Below, in pieces: positions 1 to 7,434 of a stretch of 35,878 nucleotides of DNA. Origin of the DNA: DATLFP01 sp035540955 (GTDB taxonomy: Bacteria > Actinomycetota > Acidimicrobiia > Acidimicrobiales > CADCSY01); the NCBI GenBank assembly GCA_035540955.1, contig DATLFP010000235.1:1-35878 (forward strand), given 5' to 3'. The notes under the pieces were generated by a model. That model had not been told where the DNA came from. It saw nothing but the letters and a program-made list of their open reading frames with translations, and did no database searches. The first letter of the stretch is position 1. The number at the start of each line of letters is the position of its first letter. The position numbers and the translations under genes were made by a program.

Positions 1-292
1 GACGCGTCTGACTTGGCCGCGGCGAACGTGCCGATCGGTGTCGCCTCGTGAGATGAGAGGTGTGTTGCTGCTGTTGCTCGTGAACGATTCCGCGAAGTCA
101 TCGGCGCGCGCGTGAGGGGATCGGGTGTCCCCAGCCGGGAGCCCGTTGTGGCCAATGTTGCGAGTGAGCGCTTCCGCGGAAGCGCCGACGCGCTTCTCGC
201 AGCGCTGAGAGCATGGGACCCGCTCGAGGTGTCCCCAGCGGGAACGCGGTCGTCGTGGCTCCACCGCCACCCATCGACGGGCGGCGGGGCCC
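1..292. other. Intergenic region with palindromes and a direct repeat
   Basis: No convincing gene is visible in this stretch. The first 51 bases read in frame 1 as a short open tail ending in TGA at 49-51, so the end of an upstream plus-strand gene is possible but unsupported. The region contains a perfect 18-base palindrome at 168-185 and an imperfect direct repeat (core ggtgtccccagc) at 124-140 and 228-243. A hairpin beside the glycosylase stop lies at its right edge. Confidence 0.5.
264..287 (-). terminator. Candidate terminator of the uracil-DNA glycosylase gene
   Basis: The arms ccgccaccc (264-272) and gggcggcgg (279-287) pair over 8 of 9 positions around a 6-base loop. The structure begins about 6 bases past the glycosylase stop codon at 293-295. 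There is no T-tract, which is common for high-GC actinobacterial hairpins, so this is a plausible rather than certain terminator. Confidence 0.4.
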
Positions 293-964
293 TCAGGACG
301 ACAGCTCGCGGGCGCGGGTGAAGATGGCGTCGAACATGGGCTCGGTGAGGGTGCCGGTGAAGGTGTTCTGCTGGCTCGGGTGATAGGAGCACAGCAGCAC
401 GGTGCCGTCCGGCAGCGGGACCTCGACGCCGTGGCCGAACCTCGGCCGCGGTCGCAGGCCCCGCATCCCCGCCACCACCTGGTAGGCGAAGGAGCCGAGC
501 ACCACGACCACCCGCACGTCGGCGAGCAGCGCCCACTCCCGCTCCAGGTACGGCAGGCAGGTGTCGCGCTCCTCGGGTGTCGGCTTGTTGGCCGGCGGCG
601 CGCACCGGACCGCGGCGGCCACGTACGCGCCGTGCAGCTCCAGGCCGTCGTCGGCCGCCACCGAGGTCGGCTGGTTGGCGAACCCGGCGCGGTGCAGGGC
701 GCGGAACAGCCAGTCGCCGCTGCGGTCGCCGGTGAACACGCGGCCGGTGCGGTTGGCGCCGTGGGCGGCCGGCGCCAGGCCAACGATCAGCAGCCGGGCG
801 GCGGGGTCGCCGAAGCCGGGCACCGGTCGGCCCCAGTAGTCCTCCCCCGCGAAGGACGCCCGCTTGGTCGCGGCCACCGACTCGCGCCACGCCACCAGGC
901 GCGGGCACCGGAAGCAGTCGACGATGTCGGCGGTGACACGGGTCAGGGAGTCGATGCCGTGCAC
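293..964 (-). CDS. Uracil-DNA glycosylase, type 5 (UDGb) family
   Basis: This 223-residue protein probably excises uracil or deaminated bases from DNA as the first step of base-excision repair. The conserved GLAPAAHGANRTGR block (residues 62-75) replaces the classic water-activating motif, and the HPSQQNT block (195-201) is the usual C-terminal DNA-contact motif. Cys17, Cys20, Cys121 and Cys136 fit the [4Fe-4S] ligand pattern of family 4/5 glycosylases. Length is normal for the family. The start is GTG at 964, which leaves the conserved CxxCPRLVAWRE block intact. The gene is divergent from the histidine phosphatase with almost no spacer, so promoter elements must overlap coding sequence. Family assignment is firm; the preferred substrate (uracil, hypoxanthine or xanthine) cannot be read from sequence. 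Confidence 0.88.
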   Translation of the reverse strand: MHGIDSLTRVTADIVDCFRCPRLVAWRESVAATKRASFAGEDYWGRPVPGFGDPAARLLIVGLAPAAHGANRTGRVFTGDRSGDWLFRALHRAGFANQPTSVAADDGLELHGAYVAAAVRCAPPANKPTPEERDTCLPYLEREWALLADVRVVVVLGSFAYQVVAGMRGLRPRPRFGHGVEVPLPDGTVLLCSYHPSQQNTFTGTLTEPMFDAIFTRARELSS

Positions 965-1017
965 GGTACGTTGGCCCGATCGCGCCCCGGACCACCAAGC
1001 CCACGCTCGTCCTGCTC

Positions 1018-1620
1018 GTGCGCCACGGGCAGACCCCGACGACGGGATCCACCCTGCCCGGCCGCGCCCCGGGCCTGCACCTGGCCGACGCCGGCCACGA
1101 GCAGGCGGCGGCGGTGGCCGAACGCCTCGCCGGGATCAAGCGCGTGGCCGCGGTGTACGCCTCGCCGCTCGAGCGCACGAAGGAGACCGCGGCGCCCATC
1201 GCCGCCGCGCTGAAGCAGCGGGTCAAAGCCGAGCGGGGCCTGCTCGAGTGCGACTTCGGCGCGTGGACGGGCAGGAAGCTCAAGGACCTCATGCGCAAAC
1301 CGGAGTGGCGCACCGTCCAGCGCTACCCGAGCGGCTTCCGCTTCCCCGACGGCGAGTCCTTCGCCGAGATGCAGCAGCGCATCGTCTCGACCCTGCAACG
1401 GCTCGCCGTCGCTCACCGCGGCCGGACCGTGGTGGCCGTCTCCCACGCCGACCCCATCAAGGCCGCCGTCGCCCACGCCCTCGGCACGCACCTCGACCTG
1501 TTCCAGCGCATCGTGATCTCACCGTGCTCGGTCACGGCCATCCTCTACGGCACCGACGGTCCGGTGGTGCTCACGGTGAACTCCTTCAGCGGACCCCTCT
1601 CCGCGCTGGCGCCGTCGTGA
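1018..1620 (+). CDS. Histidine phosphatase (phosphoglycerate-mutase-like, MSMEG_4193 type)
   Basis: This is a phosphoglycerate-mutase-like phosphatase. The catalytic RHG motif is at the very N-terminus, followed by a GRAPGLHLADAGHEQA block, a second conserved Arg in YASPLERTKETA, a Glu in LLECDFGAWTG and the second catalytic His in VSHADPIK. The coordinates given start at the GTG codon just before RHG, but this removes the first beta strand: the frame upstream (from about 985) reads TKPTLVLLV, which belongs to the fold. No ATG, GTG or TTG lies in that frame between the stop at 934 and 1018, so the true start may be a non-standard codon (ATC at 979 or CTG at 1012), or there may be a small sequence error. 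It overlaps the DUF3090 gene through GTGA. The trio with DUF3090 and SCO1664 family genes is conserved in actinobacteria (compare Rv2135c-Rv2133c). The substrate is unknown. Confidence 0.82.
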   Translation: MRHGQTPTTGSTLPGRAPGLHLADAGHEQAAAVAERLAGIKRVAAVYASPLERTKETAAPIAAALKQRVKAERGLLECDFGAWTGRKLKDLMRKPEWRTVQRYPSGFRFPDGESFAEMQQRIVSTLQRLAVAHRGRTVVAVSHADPIKAAVAHALGTHLDLFQRIVISPCSVTAILYGTDGPVVLTVNSFSGPLSALAPS

Positions 1621-2138
1621 CCGGCTCCTTCGATCTCACCGCCCCGGAGCGGTTCACCACCGGCGCCATCGGCGAGCCGGGCCAGCGCGTCTTCTACGTC
1701 CAGGGCACCGAGGGAGGCGTCACGGTCACCCTCAAGCTCGAGAAGACCCAGGTGGCGGCGCTCGCGCAGTACCTCGCCGAGCTGCTGGCGGATCTCCCCC
1801 CCGTCGGCGACGACGACGTGCCGCCGGAGGTCGACCTGATCGAGCCGGCGATCGCCGAGTGGGTGGTCGGCACCATCGGCGTGGCCGTCGACGAGGGCCG
1901 GGACCGGATGGTCGTGACCTTCCAGGAGCTCCGCCCCGAAGCACCGGAGGGCGAGGCCGACGCGGCCGACGAGGACGCCAACCTCGCGACCTTCACCATC
2001 ACCCGCGCGCAAGCCCTGGCGTTCGTGCGACGGGCCGCCGAGCTCGTCGCCGCCGGCCGGCCACCGTGCATGCTGTGCGGCCGGCCCCTCGACCCCGAAG
2101 GCCACGTGTGCATCAAGACCAACGGTCACCTGCACTGA
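1617..2138 (+). CDS. DUF3090 family protein
   Basis: This 173-residue protein matches the actinobacterial DUF3090 family of unknown biochemical function. It has a conserved N-terminal block (FTTGAIGEPGQRVFYVQ), an acidic middle part and a C-terminal putative zinc-binding cluster CxxC (151/154) with His163 and Cys165. The GTG start at 1617 lies inside the stop of the preceding phosphatase (GTGA), so translation is likely coupled. The next gene also starts before this one ends. The conserved three-gene arrangement suggests that the phosphatase, DUF3090 and the kinase-like SCO1664 protein act together, but no reaction is established. No signal peptide or membrane segment is seen, so it should be cytoplasmic. 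Confidence 0.85.
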   Translation: MTGSFDLTAPERFTTGAIGEPGQRVFYVQGTEGGVTVTLKLEKTQVAALAQYLAELLADLPPVGDDDVPPEVDLIEPAIAEWVVGTIGVAVDEGRDRMVVTFQELRPEAPEGEADAADEDANLATFTITRAQALAFVRRAAELVAAGRPPCMLCGRPLDPEGHVCIKTNGHLH

Positions 2139-2818
2139 ACCTCCTCGCCGACGGCGAGATCGAGGTGATGGGGCGCATGCCCTGGAGCTCGAACGCCACG
2201 TTCCTGGCCGAGGTTCGGTGCGGCGACGACATGTTGCGCGCCGTGTACAAGCCGCTCCGGGGCGAACGGCCGCTGTGGGACTTCCCTTCGGGCCTCTACC
2301 GGCGGGAGGTGGCGGCGTGGAGGCTCTCGGAGCTGCTGGGCTGGGGCATCGTGCCCGAGACGGTGGCGCGCCCGGATGCCCCGCTCGGCGAGGGCTCGCT
2401 CCAGCGGTTCGTCGACGCCGACTTCGAGCAGCACTACTTCACGCTCTACGACGAGCCCGCCAACCACGACGCCCTGCGCCGGATCTGCGCGTACGACCTC
2501 GTCGCCAACAACGCCGACCGCAAGAGCGGGCACTGCCTGCGCACGCCCGCCGACGGCCGGATCTGGGGCATCGACAACGGGCTGTGCTTCAGCACGCATG
2601 CCCACGTCCGCACGGTGATCTGGGAGTTCGGCGGTGAACCGGTGCCCGGCGAGATCCTCGCCGACGTGGCCGGGCTCGACGTGGGTGACGCCTTCGATGG
2701 CCTGCTCGACGACGACGAGGTCGAGGCGGTGCTCGACCGAGCCGACACCCTGGTGGCCGAGGGCGTGTTCCCGGTCGCCGACGCCTACGGCCGCGCCTAC
2801 CCCTGGCCGCTCGTCTGA
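2108..2818 (+). CDS. SCO1664 family protein (phosphatidylinositol-kinase-like fold)
   Basis: This protein belongs to the SCO1664 family, distantly related to PI3/4-kinase catalytic domains. Visible blocks are GRMPWSSNATFLAEV, VYKPLRGERPLWDFPSGLYRREVAAWRLS (nucleotide-binding Lys and Glu), DLVANNADRKSGH (catalytic-loop-like) and WGIDNGLCF (metal-binding DNG). The start is uncertain. ATG 2168 is the first ATG, but the preceding LLADGEIEV segment looks like the family N-terminus. I chose GTG 2108, which has gaagg six bases upstream. CTG 2135, overlapping the DUF3090 stop as CTGA, is another possibility. It is the third gene of the phosphatase-DUF3090-SCO1664 cassette. In several actinobacteria mshC (mycothiol synthesis) lies nearby, but it is not in this window. 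Confidence 0.8.
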   Translation: MHQDQRSPALNLLADGEIEVMGRMPWSSNATFLAEVRCGDDMLRAVYKPLRGERPLWDFPSGLYRREVAAWRLSELLGWGIVPETVARPDAPLGEGSLQRFVDADFEQHYFTLYDEPANHDALRRICAYDLVANNADRKSGHCLRTPADGRIWGIDNGLCFSTHAHVRTVIWEFGGEPVPGEILADVAGLDVGDAFDGLLDDDEVEAVLDRADTLVAEGVFPVADAYGRAYPWPLV

Positions 2819-2842
2819 CGCAGACCAGCAGCCAGTCGGCGA

Positions 2843-2874
2843 CTCTCGTGGCGCTTCCTTTCGCCTGGCGAGAG
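2843..2874. terminator. Bidirectional hairpin between convergent genes
   Basis: The arms ctctcg (2843-2848) and cgagag (2869-2874), with an inner ggcg/cgcc pair around a pyrimidine-rich 8-base loop, form an interrupted hairpin. It sits between the stops of the SCO1664 gene (2818) and the ZnuA-like gene (2895), where a shared terminator is expected. Confidence 0.45.
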
Positions 2875-2894
2875 AAACCGCCACAAGACGCGGG

Positions 2895-3806
2895 TCAGGT
2901 CGGCTCGCACTCGAGGTGGTCCTGGAGGGTGAGGAGGTTGTACAGCTGGATCGAGCGGTAGGTCGCACCGTCGGCCGCCTCCCGCTCGGTCCGGCCCTCG
3001 TACGCGTTGAGCACCGCGACCTGCAGGCCCCGCTCGTCGGCGAGGGCCTCGAGCCAGCCGCTGGGGATCAGCGTGCCGATGAACAACGTCGTGACCTCAC
3101 CGCCGTCGATCCGCTCCTCGATGGCCGCCTGGCGGACGGGGTCGGGGGCGGGGTCCTCGTCGGGCACCGGACCGTCGAAGCCGAGGTTGGTGAGCTCGTA
3201 GCGGGCGGCCAGCCAGCCGAACGCCTCGTGCTGCGACGCCACCACCGTCAGCCGGCACGACCGCAGCCCCTGCTGCATCTGCGCATCGAGCCGGACGTGC
3301 TGCTCGACCAGTCGGGCGGCGCGCCCCCGGACGGCGGCGGCCTCCTCGGGTACGACGCCGGCGACGGCATCGGCGACCGCGGTGACGATCGACCCCATGA
3401 TCGTCGGGTCGAGCCAGACGTGGTGGTCGACGGGCCCCGGCGCGCCGTCGGGCCGGTCGGGAAGGGCGAGCGCCGCCAAGACGTCGAACGTGGGGCCCGT
3501 CCGGGCCGCGGCCGCCCGCTCGAGATCGGGCTGGAACCCCTTGCCGAGGACGACGGCGAGGTCGGCGTCGAGGACCTCGCGGCGCTGGCGGTCGGTGAGG
3601 GTCAGCTCGTGGGCCGACTCCCCGACCGGGGTCAGGTCGATCACCACCACCGCGGTGCCGGCGACGTCCTCGATGGCCTCGGCCAGCGGCCGGAGCCCGG
3701 TGATCACGACCGGCCGGCCGGCCTGCTCCGCGGTGACCGACGGGTCGTCGGAGCCGCAGGCGACGACCACGAGCGCGAGCAGCGGCGCGAGCGCCCTCAA
3801 TCGCAC
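2895..3806 (-). CDS. Metal ABC transporter substrate-binding lipoprotein (ZnuA/TroA-like)
   Basis: This 303-residue protein has a signal peptide ending in a lipobox (VVAC, Cys17), so it should be a membrane-anchored lipoprotein. The cluster A-I metal-binding fold is supported by His66 in the SAHELTLTD block, His129 in HHVWLDP and His193 in ASQHEAFGW, which correspond to the three usual zinc or manganese ligands. The fourth ligand, normally Asp in the last domain, appears to be Asn267 (AVLNAYEG). The usual His-rich metal-trapping loop is short and acidic instead (DGPVPDEDPAPDP, about 211-223). No permease or ATPase gene is adjacent, so it is an orphan here. Start is GTG 3806, chosen because it gives a complete signal peptide. 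It could serve a distant transporter or act in metal buffering. Confidence 0.78.
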   Translation of the reverse strand: MRLRALAPLLALVVVACGSDDPSVTAEQAGRPVVITGLRPLAEAIEDVAGTAVVVIDLTPVGESAHELTLTDRQRREVLDADLAVVLGKGFQPDLERAAAARTGPTFDVLAALALPDRPDGAPGPVDHHVWLDPTIMGSIVTAVADAVAGVVPEEAAAVRGRAARLVEQHVRLDAQMQQGLRSCRLTVVASQHEAFGWLAARYELTNLGFDGPVPDEDPAPDPVRQAAIEERIDGGEVTTLFIGTLIPSGWLEALADERGLQVAVLNAYEGRTEREAADGATYRSIQLYNLLTLQDHLECEPT

Positions 3807-3867
3807 GGCGCGTCCGCGGTGCTCGCCGTCGGGAGTACGACCATCCGCGTCAGCCTGGCATCCCCGG

Positions 3868-3885
3868 TGGCGCCCGGAGGCGCCA
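3868..3885 (-). terminator. Hairpin terminator after etfA with UNCG-type loop
   Basis: The perfect 7-bp arms tggcgcc (3868-3874) and ggcgcca (3879-3885) enclose a four-base loop. It starts 9 bases after the etfA stop at 3895-3897. In the RNA the loop is C(UCCG)G, the very stable UNCG tetraloop type. No U-tract follows. Confidence 0.55.
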
Positions 3886-3894
3886 TCTGGAGCG

Positions 3895-4845
3895 CTAGCG
3901 GCCTTGCAGTGCCTCCAGCAGGGCGGGCAGCACCTTGTGCACGTCGCCCACGATCCCGAGGTCGGCGATGCCGAAGATCGGCGCCTCCGGATCCTTGTTG
4001 ATGGCGATGATGTTCTTCGAGCCCTTCATGCCGACCATGTGCTGGGTGGCACCGGAGATCCCGGCGGCGATGTAGACGTTGGGCTTCACGACCTTGCCGG
4101 TCTGGCCCACCTGGTACGAGTAGGGCACCCATCCGGCGTCGACGATGGCGCGGCTCGCGCCCGGCGCACCCTTCAGCGCCTTGGCCAGCTGCTCGATCAT
4201 CTCGTACTTGTCGGCACTGCCCAGCCCTCGGCCCCCGGAGACGACGATGGCCGCCTCGTCGAGGATCGGTCCGCTGCGCTCCTCCACGTGGCGCTCGATC
4301 ACCCGGACCTTCGCGGCCTCCGGCGCCTCGACGGCAACGACCTCGGCGGTCGTCGCACCACCGGGCTCGGCGGCGAAGGACTTCGGCCGGAAGTTGGCGA
4401 GGTGCGGGGCCGGGCACTTGAACGCGGTGGTCACGATCGTCTGCCCGCCGAAGATCTGCGTGGTGCACCGCACCTCGCCACCCTCCTCGACGACGTCGAT
4501 GTTGTTGGTGAGCACCGGGTGGTCGAGCTTCACCGACAGGCGGGCGAGCACGTCGCGACCGTCGTAGGTCGAGCCGAACATCACGAGGTCGGGTGTGTTC
4601 CCCGCCTCGATCTGCGCGGCCATGGCCGACGCCACGGCCGGCCCCTGGAGGGAGCCGCCGGTGTCGACGGTGTAGACCTTGCTCACGCCGTACTGCCCCA
4701 GCTCCTGGGCGACGGCCTCGGCGTTGTCGCCGGCGTAGAACGCCTCGACGGTGCCGCCCAGCGACCGCGCCTTGGTGGCGAGCTCGAGGGTGATCGACGA
4801 GGGCTTGTCGCCGCCGATCTCGGCATGGATCCAGATCTTGTCCAT
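3895..4845 (-). CDS. etfA: Electron transfer flavoprotein alpha subunit
   Basis: EtfA (316 residues, normal length) binds FAD and, with EtfB, shuttles electrons from acyl-CoA and other dehydrogenases to the ETF:quinone oxidoreductase. The C-terminal FAD domain is clear: VSGGRGLGSADKYEMIEQLAKAL, then VDAGWVPYSYQVGQTGKVVKPNVYIAAGISGATQHMVGM, then the INKDPEAPIFGIADLGIVGD signature. The N-terminal half is the alpha/beta domain that faces EtfB. ATG 4845 lies one base after the etfB stop codon, so the two are co-translated. No acyl-CoA dehydrogenase or ETF-QO gene is in the window. Confidence 0.96.
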   Translation of the reverse strand: MDKIWIHAEIGGDKPSSITLELATKARSLGGTVEAFYAGDNAEAVAQELGQYGVSKVYTVDTGGSLQGPAVASAMAAQIEAGNTPDLVMFGSTYDGRDVLARLSVKLDHPVLTNNIDVVEEGGEVRCTTQIFGGQTIVTTAFKCPAPHLANFRPKSFAAEPGGATTAEVVAVEAPEAAKVRVIERHVEERSGPILDEAAIVVSGGRGLGSADKYEMIEQLAKALKGAPGASRAIVDAGWVPYSYQVGQTGKVVKPNVYIAAGISGATQHMVGMKGSKNIIAINKDPEAPIFGIADLGIVGDVHKVLPALLEALQGR

Positions 4846-4846
4846 C

Positions 4847-5629
4847 TCAGATCACCTTCAGCTTCTCGAGGAACGCAACGATCTTCTCGTGGCCGGTGCC
4901 GTCGTCCTCGATCACCTCGCCGGCCTCGCGCTCCTCGGCGGGGGTGACCGACGTGATCTCCTGGCGGGCACCGGCGATCCCGACCTGACCGGCGTCGATG
5001 CCGAGGTCGGCGACGGTGACCTCGTCGACCGGCTTGGACTTGGCCGCCATGATCCCCTTGAAGGAGGGATAGCGGGGCTCGACCACGCCGGCGGTGACGG
5101 TGACCAGCGCCGGCAGGTCGGCCTCGACCTCGTCGTAGCCCGCCTCGGTCTGGCGTTCGATCTTGACCTTGCCGTCGGCGACCTCGATCTTCTTGGCGAA
5201 GGTGATCGAGGGCAGGTCGAGGAGGGCCGCGACCTGCTCGGGGACGGTGCCGGTGTAGCCGTCGCTGGCCTCGGTGGCGGCGATGATGAGGTCGGCGCCC
5301 TCGACGCGCTTGATCGCGGCGGCGAGGACCTTGGCCGTGCCCAGGGCGTCGGAGCCGGCCAGTGCCGGATCGCTCACCAGCACCGCCTTGGCGGCTCCCA
5401 TGGCGAGGGCGGTCCGGAGGCCGCTCATCTCGCTGTTCGGCGCCATCGAGACCAGCGTCACCTCGCCGCCACCGGCCTTGTCGGCCAGCTGCAACGCCAT
5501 CTCGACGCCGTACGCGTCGGACTCGTCGAGGATCAGCTTCCCGTCACGCTTCAGGAAGTTCGTCGAGGGATCGAGCTCGCCGGGGGTGGCAGGATCCGGG
5601 ATCTGCTTCACGCAGACGACCACGTTCAT
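4847..5629 (-). CDS. etfB: Electron transfer flavoprotein beta subunit
   Basis: EtfB (260 residues) carries AMP and forms the ETF heterodimer with EtfA. Diagnostic features are the N-terminal VVVCVKQIPDP, the DESDAYGVEMALQLAD block and the family signature near the AATEASDGYTGTVPEQVAALLDLP recognition-loop region. Two in-frame ATGs exist at 5638 and 5629. I chose 5629 because aagga lies eight bases before it, while the upstream ATG abuts that same element. The gene is first in an etfBA pair and divergent from the lipid-kinase gene, with an 86-base spacer that must hold both promoters. Confidence 0.96.
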   Translation of the reverse strand: MNVVVCVKQIPDPATPGELDPSTNFLKRDGKLILDESDAYGVEMALQLADKAGGGEVTLVSMAPNSEMSGLRTALAMGAAKAVLVSDPALAGSDALGTAKVLAAAIKRVEGADLIIAATEASDGYTGTVPEQVAALLDLPSITFAKKIEVADGKVKIERQTEAGYDEVEADLPALVTVTAGVVEPRYPSFKGIMAAKSKPVDEVTVADLGIDAGQVGIAGARQEITSVTPAEEREAGEVIEDDGTGHEKIVAFLEKLKVI

Positions 5630-5715
5630 GGGCTGCATCCTTGTTGACGCTTCGGGACGGGGCCAAAACAGGCCTCGCGGGGCGGAAAATCGGGGCGGGT
5701 AGGTTGCTGCGCACC

Positions 5716-6630
5716 GTGCGCGTGCTGCTCCTGGTCAACTCGACCGCATCCTCCGTTACCCCGCGGGGGCGGGTCGTCATCCAGAAGGCCCTGAGCGCCG
5801 ACCACGAGGTGACGGTGGCCGAGACGAGCCGCCGGGGCCATGCCGCCCGCCTCGCCCGCGGCGCCGCCGTGGAGGGTGTCGACCTGGTGGTGGCCCTGGG
5901 CGGCGACGGCACCCTCAACGAGGCGGCCAACGGCCTGGCCGGGACCGACACCGCACTTGCTCCCCTGCCGGGGGGTTCCACCAACGTGTTCGCCCGCACC
6001 CTGGGCCTGCCCAACGATCCGATCGAGGCGACCGGCGCGCTCCTTGCGGCGCTCGACCGCGACGCGATCGCGCCCGTCGGGCTCGGGTCGGTGAACGGCC
6101 GCTACTTCCTGTTCCACGTCGGCATGGGTTTCGACGCGGCCGTCGTGAAGCAGGTCGAGCGGCGCGCCGCGCTCAAGCGGTACGCCGGGCACCCGCTGTT
6201 CGTCTACGCCGCCTTCGCCACCTGGTTCCGCCATTACGACACCTCGCGGCCGCGGATGTCGGTCCACCTCCCCGACGGGACGACGGTGGACGACTCGTAC
6301 CTCACGCTCTGCCTGAACACGAACCCCTACACGTTCCTCGGCAACCGACCGCTGAACGTCGCCCCCGACGCCGGCCTCGACCGGGGGCTGGCGGTGATGG
6401 TGCTGCGGACGCTCTCCTTCGGCTCGACCATCGCCATCGCACTGTCGGCGCTCGGCTCGGGCGACCGCGCGCGGGCCCACCCCCGCACCGCGTACTACCA
6501 CGACCTCACGGCGCTGCGAGTGGAGGGTCACGGGCCGTTCCCCTACCAGGTCGACGGCGACTACCTCGGAGAGGTCGAGCACCTCGACCTGCGGCACGAG
6601 CCCGACGTCCTGCGCCTCGTCCTCCCCTAG
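5716..6630 (+). CDS. Diacylglycerol/sphingosine kinase family lipid kinase
   Basis: This 304-residue protein has the DAGK catalytic domain: an N-terminal VLLLVNSTAS strand, the nucleotide-binding VALGGDGTLNEAANGL motif, PLPGGSTNVFARTLGLP, and a C-terminal beta domain with VDGDYLG. It probably phosphorylates a lipid alcohol such as diacylglycerol; bacterial members also include YegS-like kinases and phosphatidylinositol-phosphate-related enzymes. The start is most likely GTG 5716, directly before the first strand; TTG 5704 is an alternative. Its stop TAG and that of the convergent phosphodiesterase gene share the CTAG palindrome at 6627-6630. Both neighbours act on phospholipid metabolism, although they are on opposite strands. 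Confidence 0.88.
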   Translation: MRVLLLVNSTASSVTPRGRVVIQKALSADHEVTVAETSRRGHAARLARGAAVEGVDLVVALGGDGTLNEAANGLAGTDTALAPLPGGSTNVFARTLGLPNDPIEATGALLAALDRDAIAPVGLGSVNGRYFLFHVGMGFDAAVVKQVERRAALKRYAGHPLFVYAAFATWFRHYDTSRPRMSVHLPDGTTVDDSYLTLCLNTNPYTFLGNRPLNVAPDAGLDRGLAVMVLRTLSFGSTIAIALSALGSGDRARAHPRTAYYHDLTALRVEGHGPFPYQVDGDYLGEVEHLDLRHEPDVLRLVLP

Positions 6631-7286
6631 CGGAGGGTGGCGAGCGCCACGTCCGGCACGTTCGTGATGATGCAGTCGGTTCCCATGTCGGCCAGCTCGC
6701 GCATGCGGGTGGGATCGTCGACCGTCCAGGTGTTGACCGCGACGCCGGCGGCGTGGCACAGGTCGACGAGGGCAGGGGTCACCGCCGAGTGGTGGGGGTG
6801 CAGCGCGACATGGCCGCCCTTCCGGCACCGCTCGAGGGCCCGCCCGGCCACGTCGTGGTCGGGACCGATCATCACCAGGAAGCCGGTGGGGATGGTGGGA
6901 TCGAGCGCACGTACCCGGTCGATGCACGCCAGGCTGAACGACGACACGAGCACGTCGTCGCTCCTGGCCCGGTCGTGCAGGAGGGCGACCACCCGCTCGG
7001 CGAGCGACTCGGTCGGGTCGTAGTCACCGTCGCCCCGCCAGTTCTTGATCTCGACGTTGACCGTCATGCCGGAGCACGCGTCGAGCGCCGCGGCCAGGTC
7101 GGGCACCGTCGACGCGAGCTCGGTACCGAGAACCTCGTCGTGGGCCACCGCCAGCAGCCCGCTCTGATGGCGCCGCACGTCGAGCTCGACGCCGTCGGCG
7201 CCCATCCGCTTGGCGGCGCGGAACGCGGCGAGGGTGTTCTCCGGTTCGGCGGCGGATGCTCCCCGATGGGCGAAGACGGTCGTCAC
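6627..7286 (-). CDS. ugpQ: Glycerophosphodiester phosphodiesterase
   Basis: This 219-residue protein has the GDPD TIM-barrel signatures: FAHRGASAAEPENTLAAF with catalytic His7, then DGVELDVRRH, AVAHDEVL with the second His, and VEIKN. It hydrolyses glycerophosphodiesters to glycerol-3-phosphate and an alcohol. There is no signal peptide, which fits a cytoplasmic UgpQ-type enzyme. The start is GTG 7286. The terminal four bases are shared with the convergent lipid-kinase gene, leaving no room for an intergenic terminator. The symbol reflects family resemblance; no ugp transporter is nearby. Confidence 0.88.
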   Translation of the reverse strand: MTTVFAHRGASAAEPENTLAAFRAAKRMGADGVELDVRRHQSGLLAVAHDEVLGTELASTVPDLAAALDACSGMTVNVEIKNWRGDGDYDPTESLAERVVALLHDRARSDDVLVSSFSLACIDRVRALDPTIPTGFLVMIGPDHDVAGRALERCRKGGHVALHPHHSAVTPALVDLCHAAGVAVNTWTVDDPTRMRELADMGTDCIITNVPDVALATLR

Positions 7287-7338
7287 TGGCGCTTTGGTCC
7301 CTTCTCACTAGGTCGATCGGGTGGTGAACGGATGACCC

Positions 7339-7367
7339 TTTACGCAATGGCCCCGCGGGCCTACGTT
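7339..7367 (+). promoter_or_regulatory. Candidate promoter of the whiB1-like gene
   Basis: A TTTACG hexamer (7339-7344) and a TACGTT hexamer (7362-7367) are separated by 17 bases, which fits a principal-sigma promoter. Transcription would begin near 7374 and give a leader of about 60 bases before the ATG at 7435. This is read by eye only. Confidence 0.4.
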
Positions 7368-7434
7368 GCCCGAGTACGGCGTGCACGGGGCGGAGGGGAT
7401 GTCACCCGATCCGCGGCATCCCTCAGGAGAGCAC

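Noticed and set aside
168..185. 18-base palindrome as a phage or integron attachment site
   Set aside because: No integrase, tRNA end or cargo boundary is visible nearby.
2634..4001. A 455-codon plus-strand frame opposite the ZnuA-like gene
   Set aside because: It is shadow coding in a high-GC region; the minus strand has a lipobox and metal ligands.
5641..5690. A TTGACG hexamer as a promoter of the lipid kinase gene
   Set aside because: No matching -10 hexamer occurs 16-18 bases downstream.
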